Positions 1 to 9,283 of a stretch of 64,000 nucleotides of DNA are shown here, in pieces. Position 1 is the stretch's first letter. Every line of letters starts with the position of its first letter. The translations under genes were made by a program, and so were the position numbers. Origin of the DNA: Azospirillum melinis (lineage in GTDB: Bacteria > Pseudomonadota > Alphaproteobacteria > Azospirillales > Azospirillaceae). The notes under the pieces were generated by a model. That model saw only the letters and a program-made list of their open reading frames with translations. It had not been told where the DNA came from and did no database searches. Location of the stretch: contig NZ_WHOS01000004.1 of NCBI RefSeq assembly GCF_013340935.1, positions 1-64,000 on the forward strand. Direction: 5' to 3'.

Positions 1-39
1 CTATACACCTCCTTCCCCCGCCGAGTACCGCCCCCACAC

Positions 40-1092
40 ATGACCGACATCTCCAGCAGCGACGAGACTCCCCCCGCTTCGGATGCCGCACCGGGCAAGG
101 ACGCCGCCCCAGACGCTGTCATCGCCGAGAAGGCGGCGCAGGAGAATGTCCTGGTCCAGCCGATGCGGGACACGCATTTCGATTTCCAGCACAAGGTCTT
201 CAGCCTGCCCGGCGCCTTCTTCTGCCAGGATCCGAACACCAAGGATCCCGTGCTGAACATGCTGCTGGGCGATCTGAAGGTGGCGCTGGCCTTCCCCACC
301 CTGATGGAGTCCTTCCAGATCGAGGACGGCACCCACGACGCCCGCCTGCTGGAGGTCATCGAGCAGGGTCTGGCCTTCGTGAAGCAGATCCGGCCGGGCG
401 AGGAAATTCCCGGCGAGCTGCTGGACGGCCGTGCCTCCTGGTCGGTGGAGGACAAGCACCGCATCGCAGCCAAGGGGCGGCTGACCATGCAGATCGTCTC
501 CTCCTTCACCGGCAACGAGATCATCGTTTCCGACCAGACGCAGCTGGAACAGCTGCTGGACGATCCGCAGACGCACGAGAAGATGAAGGCGGCCTTCGCC
601 AAGATCGCCGAGCGGCTTAAGCTGACCAACAATCCCGAACAGTACCTGACCGACCGCATCGACGATCTGGCGCAGGAGCTGTCCTACATCGAGGCGTTGC
701 GCGACCGCTTCCGGCACATACGCCGCATCGAGCAGGCGATGGGCAAGCTCGCCACCATCTACCGCACCGACCGCACCTTCTGCAGCGAGCTGAACCGGAT
801 GCAGGGGCTGATCCGCAAGCCGGTGCGCGAATACGACATGATCTTCGATCAGGCCGACGCCCAGACCGGCGACATCGTCGGCGCGCTGCGCAACTTCCAC
901 CCCACCATCCAGTTCATCCGCAAGATCCGCGACGATCTGCGCGCCAAGCTCTTGGAGTGGGAAGACCTGCTGCGCGGCTGGGACGACATCTCGATGGAAC
1001 GCTCGCCCAAGGTGGAGGCGTTGCAGAAGCAGACCTACCGGTTCCTGGCGAGCCGCTACATCGAAACGACGGTGTGGAAGCGGGGGGGATGA
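40..1092 (+). CDS. Conserved hypothetical helical protein
   Basis: I do not recognise a named family. The 350-residue product begins with about 35 low-complexity residues rich in Ala, Asp, Pro and Ser, and has no signal peptide or membrane segment, so it should be cytoplasmic. Residues 200-345 look almost wholly alpha-helical and charged. By eye this part (FDQA at 269-272, PTIQFIRKIRDDL at 288-300, a tryptophan-rich LLEWEDLLRGWDD at 304-316) resembles the C-terminal part of the unknown protein at 33182-34285. It converges on smc across a palindromic repeat. The ATG lies only 39 bases from the window edge, so its promoter and any upstream operon partner are not visible. The function is unknown; that it is a real gene is fairly sure from its length and codon pattern. 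Confidence 0.8.
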   Translation: MTDISSSDETPPASDAAPGKDAAPDAVIAEKAAQENVLVQPMRDTHFDFQHKVFSLPGAFFCQDPNTKDPVLNMLLGDLKVALAFPTLMESFQIEDGTHDARLLEVIEQGLAFVKQIRPGEEIPGELLDGRASWSVEDKHRIAAKGRLTMQIVSSFTGNEIIVSDQTQLEQLLDDPQTHEKMKAAFAKIAERLKLTNNPEQYLTDRIDDLAQELSYIEALRDRFRHIRRIEQAMGKLATIYRTDRTFCSELNRMQGLIRKPVREYDMIFDQADAQTGDIVGALRNFHPTIQFIRKIRDDLRAKLLEWEDLLRGWDDISMERSPKVEALQKQTYRFLASRYIETTVWKRGG

Positions 1093-1130
1093 ACGCCCTC
1101 AGGTGCTACGGGTTTTTAGAAGCCTATTTT

Positions 1131-1221
1131 GACCGTCATCCCCGCGAAGGCGGGGATCCAGAGTTTCCCAAACAGAACCAATGGGTGAGCCTGGATCCCC
1201 GCCTCCGCGGGGATGACGGTC
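1131..1221. repeat. REP-like palindromic element
   Basis: An inverted repeat with 32-base arms (1131-1162 and 1190-1221) around a 27-base centre. The arms read GACCGTCATCCCCGCG... and its complement and differ at only a few positions. The core GGATCCCCGCCTnCGCGGGGATGAC is a dispersed intergenic repeat type seen in many proteobacteria. It sits between the convergent ends of the hypothetical gene and smc, where it could also act as a transcript 3'-end structure. There is no U-tract. No second copy was seen in this window. Confidence 0.8.
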
Positions 1222-1296
1222 GAGAGACGTTCATGGTTAGGGTCCGACGAGAAGCGGCTCAAACTTGCAGTGCCTCTCAGCAGAACTCATCAAATC

Positions 1297-4200
1297 TCAC
1301 GCCACCCCGCGCAATTCCTCCGCCCGGCTCAAATCCACGCTGACCAGCTGCGACACCCCCCGCTCCACCATCGTCACGCCGAACAGGCGGTCGACGCGGG
1401 CCATGGTCAGGCGGTGGTGGGTGATGATCAGGAAGCGGGTGTCGCCCTCCCGGGCGATGTCCTCGACCAGATCGCAGAAACGGCCGACATTCGCCTCGTC
1501 CAGCGGGGCGTCGACCTCGTCCAGCACGCAGATCGGCGCCGGGTTCGACCGGAAGACGGCGAACAGCAGCGACAAGGCCGTCAGCGCCTGCTCGCCCCCC
1601 GACAGCAGCGAGAGCACCTGAAGCTTCTTGCCCGGCGGGCTGGCGTAGATCTCCAGCCCGGCATTCAGCGGGTCCTCGGCATTGACCAGTTCCAGATAGG
1701 CCTTGCCGCCGCCGAACAGGCGGGTGAACAGCTCCTGGAAGTCGCGGTTGACCACGTCGAAGCTGGCGACCAGACGCTCGCGGGCCTCGCGGTTCAGGCT
1801 GGAGATGCCCTGGCGCAGGCGGGCGATGGCGGCGGTCAGATCCTCGCGCTCGCCGTTCAGGCCGCCGATCTGGGCTTCCAGCTCCTCCGCCTCAATCTCA
1901 GCGCGCAGGTTGACCGGCCCCATGTTCTCGCGCTCGCGCGTCAGCTTGTCGAGCCGCGCCTCCACCGCACCCGCATCGGGTATCGGTTCGGCGGGGTCGA
2001 GGTCGGCAGCGGCGCGGGTGTCCTCCGGCCGGCAGTCCAGCCGTTCGGCGATGCGCTCCGTCAGGGTGCGCTCCTGCTGGAGCCCCGCGGACACCGCGGC
2101 TTCCGCGCGGGCGCGGGCCTCGCGGCCATCGGCCAGCGCCGCTTCGGCGTCGTGCAGTGCCTGCTCTGTGTCGGCCAGCCGGGCTTCGGCCCCGGTCAGC
2201 GCGTCGGCGGCGCGCTTGCGGTCGCGCTCGGCCAGGGCGATGCGGTCGAGAAGCTCCTGGCGCTCCGCCGAGATCTCGGACGGACGGCCGGACAGGGTGG
2301 CGATCTCGCCCTCCGCCTCCGCCGCGCGCTGGCGCAGTTCGGCGACACGGCCGCCGGCACCGGCGGAGCGGGTGTCCCAGGAGGCGGTTTCCGACTGGAT
2401 GGCGGCAAGGCGCTGGCGCCGGGCCTGGGCCTCGCGGGTCAGCCGGTCCAGCGCGTTCTGCCGCTCGGCCAGGACGGCGCGGCGCTCGGCCAGGGCGGTG
2501 CGCCGGTCGTTGACCTGCTCCCGCCCTTCGCGCGGGTCGGGCAGCTGCTCCAGCAGTTCCAGCACCTCGTCACGGCGGGCGGCGGCCTCGCCCTCCTCGG
2601 CAGCGAGCCGTTCCACCGCCTCCGCCAGGGCGGCAAGGCGGGTGGAGGCGGCGTCGGCCTCGCGCGCCAGCTTGGCATGGCGGTCGCGGGCGGCGTTCAG
2701 CGCGGCGAAGCCGTCGCGCACGGCATCGCGGGCGCGGCGGTCGGCCTGGGCCGCTTCCTCGACCGTCCGCTTGGCGACGTCCAGCGCTTCGCGCGCCAGC
2801 TCGACCTGCTCCTCGGCCAACTCCAGTTCGCCGCGCAGTTCGGCCAGCCGGTTGCGCTGCTTCAGGCGGATGGCGGCGGCGGTCGGGGCGCCGGCCTGCA
2901 CGGTCAGCCCGTCCCAGCGCCAAGCCCCGCCGTCGCGGCTGACCAGCACCTGTCCGGGCGCCAGCGTCGCCACCAGCGCCGCGCCCTGGGCGGCATCGGC
3001 GACCACCGCGATGTGGGCGAGCGCACGGCCGGCGGCGGGCGGGCCCTGCACATGGTTCGACAGCGGCACGGCGCCGGCCGGCAGCGGTGCCGCAGCCTCA
3101 TAGGCGGGAAGCATGCGCCAATGCACCGGCGCCGCCGTGTCGAGCGGCGCGGTCAGCGCATCGCCGAGCGCCGCGGCCAGCGCCCCCTCATAGCCGGGTG
3201 ACACCGTCACCGCATCGACCAGCGGCGGGAACTGCCCGCCGGCACCGGCCTCCAGCAGTTCGGCCAGCGCACGCTCCTCGGCACGCAGCCGGGCACGGGC
3301 GCTGTCGGCGGCGGACAGCGCCTCGCGGGCACGGGACTGGGCCGGTTCGGCCTCCGCCTTCGCCAGTTCGGCGGCCTCGGCGGCGTCACGGGCCTGCTCC
3401 AGCCGCTGGTCTGCCAGCTCGACCGCCAGTTCGGCCTCCGACAGGTCGGCACGGGCGGCGATCTCCGCCTCCAGCGCCGCGCGCTGGGCCTGCTGGTCGG
3501 CCAGCCGCTTGGCAAGGCCGGCGGCGCGGGTTTCCAGTTCGGCGGCCTGACGCTGGGTGGCGGCGCGGCGGGCCTCGTCGGTGGCGACCGCCTCGGTCAG
3601 CCGGGTCAGCTCGCGGTCGAGCGCATCGACCTGCTCGCGCGCCTCGGCCAGAGCCTCCCCGGCGGCTTCCTCCAGCATCTCCTCGTCGGCCTGCGCCTCG
3701 ATCAGCCGGTCGCGCTCGGCCATCAGCCGGGCCAGCGCCTCGCCGGCATCGGCGGCCAGCGCCTCCTCGCGGCCGAGGTCGCCGGCGATCTGGCGCAGCC
3801 GCGCCTCCAGCGCGCGCTGCTGGTCGGCGACGCGCTTCTCCTCGGCATCCAGCTGTTCGCGGGCGATCACCAGCCGTTGTAGGGCGGAGGCGGCCCGCGC
3901 CTCGTCCTGGCGCTTCTCGGGCAGGCCGGCGGCGGCTTCGGTCCGGCGCGCGGCCAGCTGGTTGACGGCCAGCATGCGGTCACGCACCTCGGCCTCGGAT
4001 GCTTCGAAGGCGGCATGGGCGCGGGCGCGTTCCTCCTGGGCGGCGAGCCAGCGCAGGTGCCACAGCACCGCCTCCGCCTTGCGGATCTGGTCGGACAGGT
4101 TGCGGTAGCGGGATGCCTGCCGCGCCTGCTTCTTCAGGCTTTGCAGCTGGGTGTCCATCGCCCTGATCACGTCGTCGAGGCGGGTCAGGTTGGTTTCCGC

Positions 4201-4758
4201 CGCTTTCAGCCGCAATTCGGCCTCATGCCGGCGGGAATGCAGGCCGGTGATGCCGGCGGCCTCCTCCAGCAGGGCGCGGCGGTCCTGCGGCTTGGCGGAG
4301 ATGATCTGCGCCACCTTGCCCTGGCTGACCAGCGCCGGCGAACCGGCGCCCGACGCATTGTCGGCGAACAGCAGCTGCACGTCGCGCGCCCGCACCAGCT
4401 TGCCGTTGATGCGGTAGTCGGACCCGGACCCGCGCTCGATCCTGCGGGTGATCTCCAGCTCGTCATGCTCGTTGAAGCCGGCGGGCGCGGTGCGCGACCG
4501 GTTGTCGACCGCCAGCGTCACCTCGCCCAGATTGCGCGCCGGCCGGCTGGAGGTGCCGCCGAAGATGACGTCGTCCATGTCGTCGCCGCGCATGCGCTTG
4601 GCCGAGGTCTCGCCCATCACCCAGCGCAGCGCCTCCACCAGATTGGACTTGCCGCAGCCGTTGGGACCGACGATGCCGGTCATGCCGGGTTCGATGACCA
4701 GATCGGTGGCATCGACGAAAGACTTGAAGCCCGACAGGCGGAGACGCGTGAACTGCAC
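1297..4758 (-). CDS. smc: Chromosome segregation ATPase SMC
   Basis: SMC forms the long-arm dimer of bacterial condensin, which with ScpA and ScpB organises and segregates the chromosome. The 1153-residue length is normal for the family. The N-terminal head has Walker A GPNGCGKSN at residues 31-39. Two long coiled-coil arms rich in Ala, Glu and Arg flank a hinge near 500-620. The C-terminal head carries the LSGGEQ signature at about 1052 and Walker B CVLDEVD at about 1077. The start is GTG with a GAAGG motif about 10 bases upstream. It is the last gene of a same-strand run dciA, dsbA-like, smc, an order common in Alphaproteobacteria. No scpA or scpB is nearby. Confidence 0.97.
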   Translation of the reverse strand: MQFTRLRLSGFKSFVDATDLVIEPGMTGIVGPNGCGKSNLVEALRWVMGETSAKRMRGDDMDDVIFGGTSSRPARNLGEVTLAVDNRSRTAPAGFNEHDELEITRRIERGSGSDYRINGKLVRARDVQLLFADNASGAGSPALVSQGKVAQIISAKPQDRRALLEEAAGITGLHSRRHEAELRLKAAETNLTRLDDVIRAMDTQLQSLKKQARQASRYRNLSDQIRKAEAVLWHLRWLAAQEERARAHAAFEASEAEVRDRMLAVNQLAARRTEAAAGLPEKRQDEARAASALQRLVIAREQLDAEEKRVADQQRALEARLRQIAGDLGREEALAADAGEALARLMAERDRLIEAQADEEMLEEAAGEALAEAREQVDALDRELTRLTEAVATDEARRAATQRQAAELETRAAGLAKRLADQQAQRAALEAEIAARADLSEAELAVELADQRLEQARDAAEAAELAKAEAEPAQSRAREALSAADSARARLRAEERALAELLEAGAGGQFPPLVDAVTVSPGYEGALAAALGDALTAPLDTAAPVHWRMLPAYEAAAPLPAGAVPLSNHVQGPPAAGRALAHIAVVADAAQGAALVATLAPGQVLVSRDGGAWRWDGLTVQAGAPTAAAIRLKQRNRLAELRGELELAEEQVELAREALDVAKRTVEEAAQADRRARDAVRDGFAALNAARDRHAKLAREADAASTRLAALAEAVERLAAEEGEAAARRDEVLELLEQLPDPREGREQVNDRRTALAERRAVLAERQNALDRLTREAQARRQRLAAIQSETASWDTRSAGAGGRVAELRQRAAEAEGEIATLSGRPSEISAERQELLDRIALAERDRKRAADALTGAEARLADTEQALHDAEAALADGREARARAEAAVSAGLQQERTLTERIAERLDCRPEDTRAAADLDPAEPIPDAGAVEARLDKLTRERENMGPVNLRAEIEAEELEAQIGGLNGEREDLTAAIARLRQGISSLNREARERLVASFDVVNRDFQELFTRLFGGGKAYLELVNAEDPLNAGLEIYASPPGKKLQVLSLLSGGEQALTALSLLFAVFRSNPAPICVLDEVDAPLDEANVGRFCDLVEDIAREGDTRFLIITHHRLTMARVDRLFGVTMVERGVSQLVSVDLSRAEELRGVA

Positions 4759-4837
4759 TGGGAAAGAACCTTCGGTGTACCGGGCTTTGACGAGGTGGCG
4801 CGTTCGGGGCCGCAGCGGACCCGAACGCGGCGGCCTC

Positions 4838-5500
4838 TTACTTCAGCAGCTTGTCGATCGCCTTGGAGAACTCCTCGAACGACTGGGCGCCTTCGATGCG
4901 GGCCTTGCCGTCGTTGAGGATGAAGGTCGGGGTCGCTTCGACCTTGTACTGGTTCTGGCCGGTCAGGCGGCTGTTCAGGATGGCGTCGGCCAGTTCCTTG
5001 TTGGCGAGGCAGGCGTCGATGGTCTCCTGGCTCATGCCGGCCAGCTTGCCGTACTGGCCCAGCGCCTTGGCCGGATCGGACGCGCGGCTCCAGGTCGCCT
5101 GGCTCTTGAACAGCACGTCGGTCAGCGGATAGTAGCGCTCGGCCGGCGCGCAGTGGGCCAGCATGCTGGCGCTCAGCGCCGCCTGATCGAAGGGGAAGTC
5201 GCGGAAGATCAGCTTCACCTTGCCGGTGTCGATGTAGGCTTCCTTGATCTTCGGCAGGATGTCGGTGTGGAAGTGGGCGCAGTGCGGGCAGGTCATCGAC
5301 GAATAGTCGAGGATCGTCACCGGCGCCTTCGGATCGCCCATGACGCGGTCGGCCATCAGCTCCGACACCGGCGGCAGGGTGGCGGCAGCCTGTGCTGCCG
5401 ACGGCGCCGCGGTCATGGCGGTGCCGAACGCGGCAGTGAAGCCGATGGCCAGAAGCCCGGCCAGCCCGAAATACCTGCGTCCCAGAATTTTGCGGTTCAC
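4838..5500 (-). CDS. DsbA-family thiol:disulfide protein
   Basis: A 220-residue exported thioredoxin-fold protein. Residues 1-38 form a signal peptide (basic start, hydrophobic core, Ala-rich cleavage region), so it should act in the periplasm. The active site is CPHC at 71-74 within a DsbA/DsbG-like fold (Thioredoxin_4 type), and the cis-proline loop reads VEATPTF near residue 185. Family members oxidise or isomerise disulfides in exported proteins; which of these this one does cannot be told from sequence. The start is GTG with AGGAACGAGGG just upstream. It lies between dciA (66-base gap) and smc (79-base gap) on the same strand, a conserved alphaproteobacterial neighbourhood rather than an obvious functional link. 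Confidence 0.93.
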   Translation of the reverse strand: MNRKILGRRYFGLAGLLAIGFTAAFGTAMTAAPSAAQAAATLPPVSELMADRVMGDPKAPVTILDYSSMTCPHCAHFHTDILPKIKEAYIDTGKVKLIFRDFPFDQAALSASMLAHCAPAERYYPLTDVLFKSQATWSRASDPAKALGQYGKLAGMSQETIDACLANKELADAILNSRLTGQNQYKVEATPTFILNDGKARIEGAQSFEEFSKAIDKLLK

Positions 5501-5566
5501 TTTGCCCTCGTTCCTACCAGATGTTGACGTATAGACAATGACGCAACCATGCGTCCAGCGAGGCGG

Positions 5567-6040
5567 CTAGCGCGCCGCCCGCTTCGGCCGGGCCATCAGC
5601 GAGCGGCCGAAGCGCTCCAGCGTGGCGCGCAGCTCCTCGTCCTCGATGGTCGCAGTGGTGGTGGTGATGCCGATCTCCTCGTCCATCGTCAGGGCGCGCG
5701 GGCGCACCACAGGCGATCGGGTGGACGGCAGGGCCGCATGGATCAGCTTGATCTTCGCCACCGCGCGATAGCCGAAGAAGCTGTTGATGCGCTCGATGAT
5801 CTGCGGCTCCAGATGCTGCAGTTCCAGCGCGATGGCGCCCATGGCGCGGATGTGCAGGGTCGCCTCCTCCCGCTTGCCGCGGGGGAAGCTGAGCTTGTCG
5901 GGGGCGGTGCGCAGCGACAGCTGGTGGCCGACGATGGACGGCCAGTCGGTGATCAGCGCGCCGAAGGCAAGCCCGCGCTTGCCCAGCACCTTGCCGGCGA
6001 CCTCCGGAACGGATTGGCCGATGCGACGCGGTCCGCTCAT
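5567..6040 (-). CDS. dciA: DciA-like DUF721 protein
   Basis: A 157-residue cytoplasmic protein of the DUF721 family. DciA is the ancestral loader of the replicative helicase DnaB in bacteria lacking DnaC or DnaI. The N-terminal two thirds fit the KH-like DUF721 domain: the family-typical LAFGALITDWPSIVG segment near 24-38, then LSLRTAPDKLSF and a helix ending in INSFFGY near 85. The C-terminal tail (110-157) is variable and charged. ATG start; it is divergent from mutY across a 209-base gap, which should hold both promoters. The assignment to DciA rests on the family, with no functional residues to check. Confidence 0.85.
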   Translation of the reverse strand: MSGPRRIGQSVPEVAGKVLGKRGLAFGALITDWPSIVGHQLSLRTAPDKLSFPRGKREEATLHIRAMGAIALELQHLEPQIIERINSFFGYRAVAKIKLIHAALPSTRSPVVRPRALTMDEEIGITTTTATIEDEELRATLERFGRSLMARPKRAAR

Positions 6041-6249
6041 GCTCTGCGATCACTCCTGTGCGGCCTCGGCCTTGGCGACCGGTTCCGGGTCATGTGGGTT
6101 GGCGGCACCCTAGCGCAAGCGTGGGCCGATGCCCAGCGCCCGGCCAGCGGGGTTTGGCCGGGGATTGGCCGAACACCTGGACGGGCACTTGGACGGGCAC
6201 CTGCCCACTCCCTTCCCCAGACGCTCCGAACCCTCTATTTCTTCCCTTC

Positions 6250-7308
6250 ATGATTCCAGATTCCACCGAAGCCGCCCGGCGGCTGTTGTCCTGGTACGAC
6301 CGCCACCGCCGCGACCTGCCCTGGCGCGCCAAGCCGGGGGAGACCGCCGATCCCTACCGGGTCTGGCTGTCGGAGATCATGCTGCAGCAGACGACTGTCC
6401 CCGCCGCGGCACCCTATTTCCGCAACTTCACCGAACGCTGGCCGGCCGTGCGCGATCTGGCGGACTCGCCGCTGGACGATCTGCTGGTCGCCTGGGCGGG
6501 GCTCGGCTACTACGCGCGGGCGCGCAACCTGCACAAATGCGCCCGCGTGGTGGTGGACCGGCATGGCGGGCGGTTCCCGGGCGACGAGGCGGCATTGCTG
6601 GAGCTTCCGGGCATCGGCGCCTACACCGCCGCCGCCATCACCGCCATCGCCTTCGACCGCAAGGCGACCGTGGTTGACGGCAATGTCGAGCGGGTGATCG
6701 CCCGCATCTTCGCGGTGGAGGAACCGCTGCCCAATGCCAAGCCGACGCTTCGCCGGCTGGCCGCCACCCTGACGCCGGACTTCCGGCCCGGCGACTATGC
6801 CCAGGCGATGATGGATCTGGGCGCCACCATCTGCACGCCGCGCAAGCCGAAATGCATGCTGTGCCCATGGGCCGATTATTGCGAGGCGCGCGCCGCCGGC
6901 ATCGCCGAAACCCTGCCGCGCAAGGTCGCCAAGTCGGAAAAGCCGACCCGGCGCGGCGTCGCCTATTGGCTGCTGAATCCCGACGGCGCCGTCCTGCTGC
7001 GCCGCCGAGCGGAGGAGGGGCTGCTCGGCGGCATGGCGGAGGTGCCCTCGACCGCTTGGGGGCCGGACCTGCCCGGCGAGGCGGCGGTGGTGGCGCAGCA
7101 GCCCCTGCCCGCCCGCTGGCGCCGGCTGCCCGGTCTGGTCCGCCATACATTCACCCATTTTCACCTGGAGCTTGAGGTGGTTGCCGGACAGGCCGGTGCC
7201 GACTGGCGTCAGGCCGACGGCACTTGGGTGCCGGTGGACCGGCTGGGCGATCACGCCCTGCCGTCGGTGATGGTGAAGGTGGTGCGCCACGCCCTCTCGC
7301 ATGCCTGA
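6250..7308 (+). CDS. mutY: A/G-specific adenine glycosylase MutY
   Basis: MutY removes adenine mispaired with 8-oxoguanine. The 352-residue length is normal. The catalytic glutamate is E42 in LSEIMLQQT. The helix-hairpin-helix is LPGIGAYTAAAI at 119-130, followed by the catalytic aspartate D143 (VVDGNV). The 4Fe-4S loop has the C-X6-C-X2-C-X5-C pattern at C195, C202, C205 and C211. The C-terminal third (about 230-350) is the NUDIX-like domain that reads 8-oxoG. I start at the ATG at 6250 because the family alignment begins there; the open frame upstream to 6058 carries no recognisable sequence. Only a weak ribosome site is visible. Divergent from dciA. Confidence 0.97.
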   Translation: MIPDSTEAARRLLSWYDRHRRDLPWRAKPGETADPYRVWLSEIMLQQTTVPAAAPYFRNFTERWPAVRDLADSPLDDLLVAWAGLGYYARARNLHKCARVVVDRHGGRFPGDEAALLELPGIGAYTAAAITAIAFDRKATVVDGNVERVIARIFAVEEPLPNAKPTLRRLAATLTPDFRPGDYAQAMMDLGATICTPRKPKCMLCPWADYCEARAAGIAETLPRKVAKSEKPTRRGVAYWLLNPDGAVLLRRRAEEGLLGGMAEVPSTAWGPDLPGEAAVVAQQPLPARWRRLPGLVRHTFTHFHLELEVVAGQAGADWRQADGTWVPVDRLGDHALPSVMVKVVRHALSHA

Positions 7309-7344
7309 GCGGGGCGCGTAAGGCGCGCTTGAGATGGAGTGCCG

Positions 7345-8067
7345 ATGGGAATGCCGCGTGTCGTGATCGCCCTTCTGGTGGCCCTGCTCGGCCTGTGCGG
7401 AGCGGCGCTGGCCGCCCCGCCCGGCGGGACGGATGGGAAGGCGGGGGTGGCGCTGGTTCTGGCGCTCGACGGATCGGCCTCGATCACCACCGGCGATCTG
7501 GAATTCCAGCTGCAAGGCCATGCCGCGGCCTTCCGCGATCCGGCCGTGGCCGACGCACTCGCCTCCGCCGGGGCTCGGGTGACGCTGGCGGCCTATTCCG
7601 GGCCGAACAGCCTGCATGTGCTGATCCCCTGGACCGCGCTCGACAAACCGGAGGATGCCGGCCGCTTCGCCGACTGCATTGACGCCCTGCCCCGCGGCTT
7701 CCAGGGCGACTCGACTGCCATCGGCAGCGCCATCGTCGAGGCGGCGAAGCTGTTCGACCGCGGAGGCAAGGCGCCGCGGCAGGTGATCGATCTGGTGTCC
7801 AACGGCTTTTCCAATGCCGGGATCGAACCGGCCGACGCGCGCGACCGGGTGACGAAGCGGGGCATCGTCGTCAACGGCCTCGCCATCCTCGACGAATTCC
7901 CCTGGCTGGAGGAGTATTTCGAGGAGTCGGTGATCGGCGGACCGGGCAGCTTCGTGAAGAGCGCCCTGGACAAGGACAGCTTCGTCGCGGCATTGCGGCA
8001 GAAACTGATCCTTGAAATGGTCGCCTTGCCGGATCACATGCCGCAGCAAAGCGCCGCCGCAAGATAG
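7345..8067 (+). CDS. DUF1194 (VWA-like) exported protein
   Basis: A protein of about 240 residues with an N-terminal signal peptide (hydrophobic VVIALLVALLGLCGAALA followed by an Ala cleavage site). The mature part matches DUF1194, a von Willebrand factor A-like fold: LALDGSASIT resembles the DxSxS metal-binding motif, followed by VTLAAYSG, GDSTAIGSAI (the second metal loop) and VIDLVSNG. It is therefore probably a periplasmic protein-interaction module; the partner is unknown. An in-frame GTG lies at 7339, but GGAG at 7336-7339 is well spaced for the ATG at 7345, so I use that. It precedes the dehydrogenase gene by 33 bases on the same strand. Confidence 0.85.
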   Translation: MGMPRVVIALLVALLGLCGAALAAPPGGTDGKAGVALVLALDGSASITTGDLEFQLQGHAAAFRDPAVADALASAGARVTLAAYSGPNSLHVLIPWTALDKPEDAGRFADCIDALPRGFQGDSTAIGSAIVEAAKLFDRGGKAPRQVIDLVSNGFSNAGIEPADARDRVTKRGIVVNGLAILDEFPWLEEYFEESVIGGPGSFVKSALDKDSFVAALRQKLILEMVALPDHMPQQSAAAR

Positions 8068-8100
8068 GCGGCCGATAACAAAGCGAGAGGAGCGGGACCG

Positions 8101-9240
8101 TTGGAGCGCGTCGATTTCCTGGTGATCGGGGCCGGCATCGCCGGTGCATCCGCGGCCTACGAGCTGGCCGCCCATGGCCGGGTGCTGGTGTTGGAGCGCG
8201 AATCGCAGCCCGGCTATCACTCGACCGGCCGCTCGGCGGCTCTCTACACCCAGACCTACGGTCCGGCGCCGATCCGCGCGCTGACCGTGGCCAGCTGGGA
8301 CTTCTACACCGACCCGCCCGCCGGCTTCGCCGAGCATGCGATGCTGACCCCGCGCGGCGTCCTCATCGTCGGGCGCGAGCAGGAGATCGACCGGCTGGAC
8401 GCGGAGTACGAACAGGGCCGCAGCCTGACGCCGTCGGTGGAGCGCTACGACCGCGAGCAGGTGCTGGCCCGCGCGCCCTTCCTGCACCCGGACTATGTCG
8501 CCGGCGGCGTGTGGGAGCCCGATGCGCGCGACATCGACGTGCATGCCCTGCACCAGGGCTATCTGCGCGGGCTGAAGGCGCGCGGCGGCCAGGTGGTGAC
8601 CGACGCCGAAGTGCGAACGCTCGCTCGGAAAGATGGGTTGTGGGTGGCGGAGACCGGGGCCGGCAGCTTTGCCGCACCGGTGGTGGTGAACGCCGCCGGC
8701 GCCTGGGCGGACGAGCTGGCGAAGCTGGCCGGCGTCGCCACCGTCGGTCTGGTGCCGAAGCGGCGCACCGCCATCACCTTCGACCCGGTGTTCGAGGATC
8801 CCGCCGACAAGGCCGGGCTGGACGGCTGGCCGATGGTGTCGGACGTGGCCGAGACCTTCTATGTCAAGCCGGATGCCGGCCGCCTGCTGGCCTCCCCCGC
8901 CGACCAGACGCCGATTGAGCCCTGCGACGTGCAGCCGGAGGACATCGACGTCGCCATCACGGTGGACCGGCTGGAACAAGCCTCGCGCTTTTCCGTTCGC
9001 AGATTGGCCCACCGCTGGGCCGGCCTGCGCAGCTTCGTCGCCGACAAGGTGCCGGTGGTGGGGTTCGCGCCGGATGCGGAGGGGTTCTTCTGGCTGGCAG
9101 GCCAGGGCGGCTACGGCATCCAGACGGCGCCGGCCATGGGCCGGGTGGCGGCCGGGCTGGCCACCGGCCGCGGCCTGCCGGAGGATGTGCGGGCGCTGGG
9201 CGTGACCGAGAAGGATCTGTCGCCCGCCAGGAAGCGCTAA
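8101..9240 (+). CDS. DauA-like FAD D-amino-acid dehydrogenase
   Basis: A 379-residue flavoprotein of the DAO family. The FAD-binding GAGIAG motif is at residues 10-15, followed by LVLERESQPGYHSTGRSAA, closely like Pseudomonas D-arginine dehydrogenase DauA as I remember it. The similarity continues through DIDVHALHQGYLRG, VVVNAAGAWADELA, FYVKPDAGRLLASPAD, WAGLRSFVAD and FFWLAGQGGYGIQT. DauA oxidises D-arginine and other basic D-amino acids to 2-oxo acids, passing electrons to the respiratory chain rather than oxygen. The exact substrate here is inferred. TTG start with GAGAGGAGCGGG upstream. There is no dauB partner (anabolic arginine dehydrogenase) next to it, so it may serve a broader D-amino-acid role. 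Confidence 0.85.
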   Translation: MERVDFLVIGAGIAGASAAYELAAHGRVLVLERESQPGYHSTGRSAALYTQTYGPAPIRALTVASWDFYTDPPAGFAEHAMLTPRGVLIVGREQEIDRLDAEYEQGRSLTPSVERYDREQVLARAPFLHPDYVAGGVWEPDARDIDVHALHQGYLRGLKARGGQVVTDAEVRTLARKDGLWVAETGAGSFAAPVVVNAAGAWADELAKLAGVATVGLVPKRRTAITFDPVFEDPADKAGLDGWPMVSDVAETFYVKPDAGRLLASPADQTPIEPCDVQPEDIDVAITVDRLEQASRFSVRRLAHRWAGLRSFVADKVPVVGFAPDAEGFFWLAGQGGYGIQTAPAMGRVAAGLATGRGLPEDVRALGVTEKDLSPARKR

Positions 9241-9283
9241 CAGGGAAGTCGGCAGTCGCCCGTCGGGGCGCAGGAGGCGTGCG

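Noticed and set aside
1213..3201. Long plus-strand open frame opposite smc
   Set aside because: It is a shadow of the SMC coiled coil with no family features, and it overlaps the REP-like repeat at its start.
7339..7344. GTG at 7339 as start of the DUF1194 gene
   Set aside because: GGAG at 7336-7339 overlaps it, whereas the ATG at 7345 is correctly spaced from that same motif.
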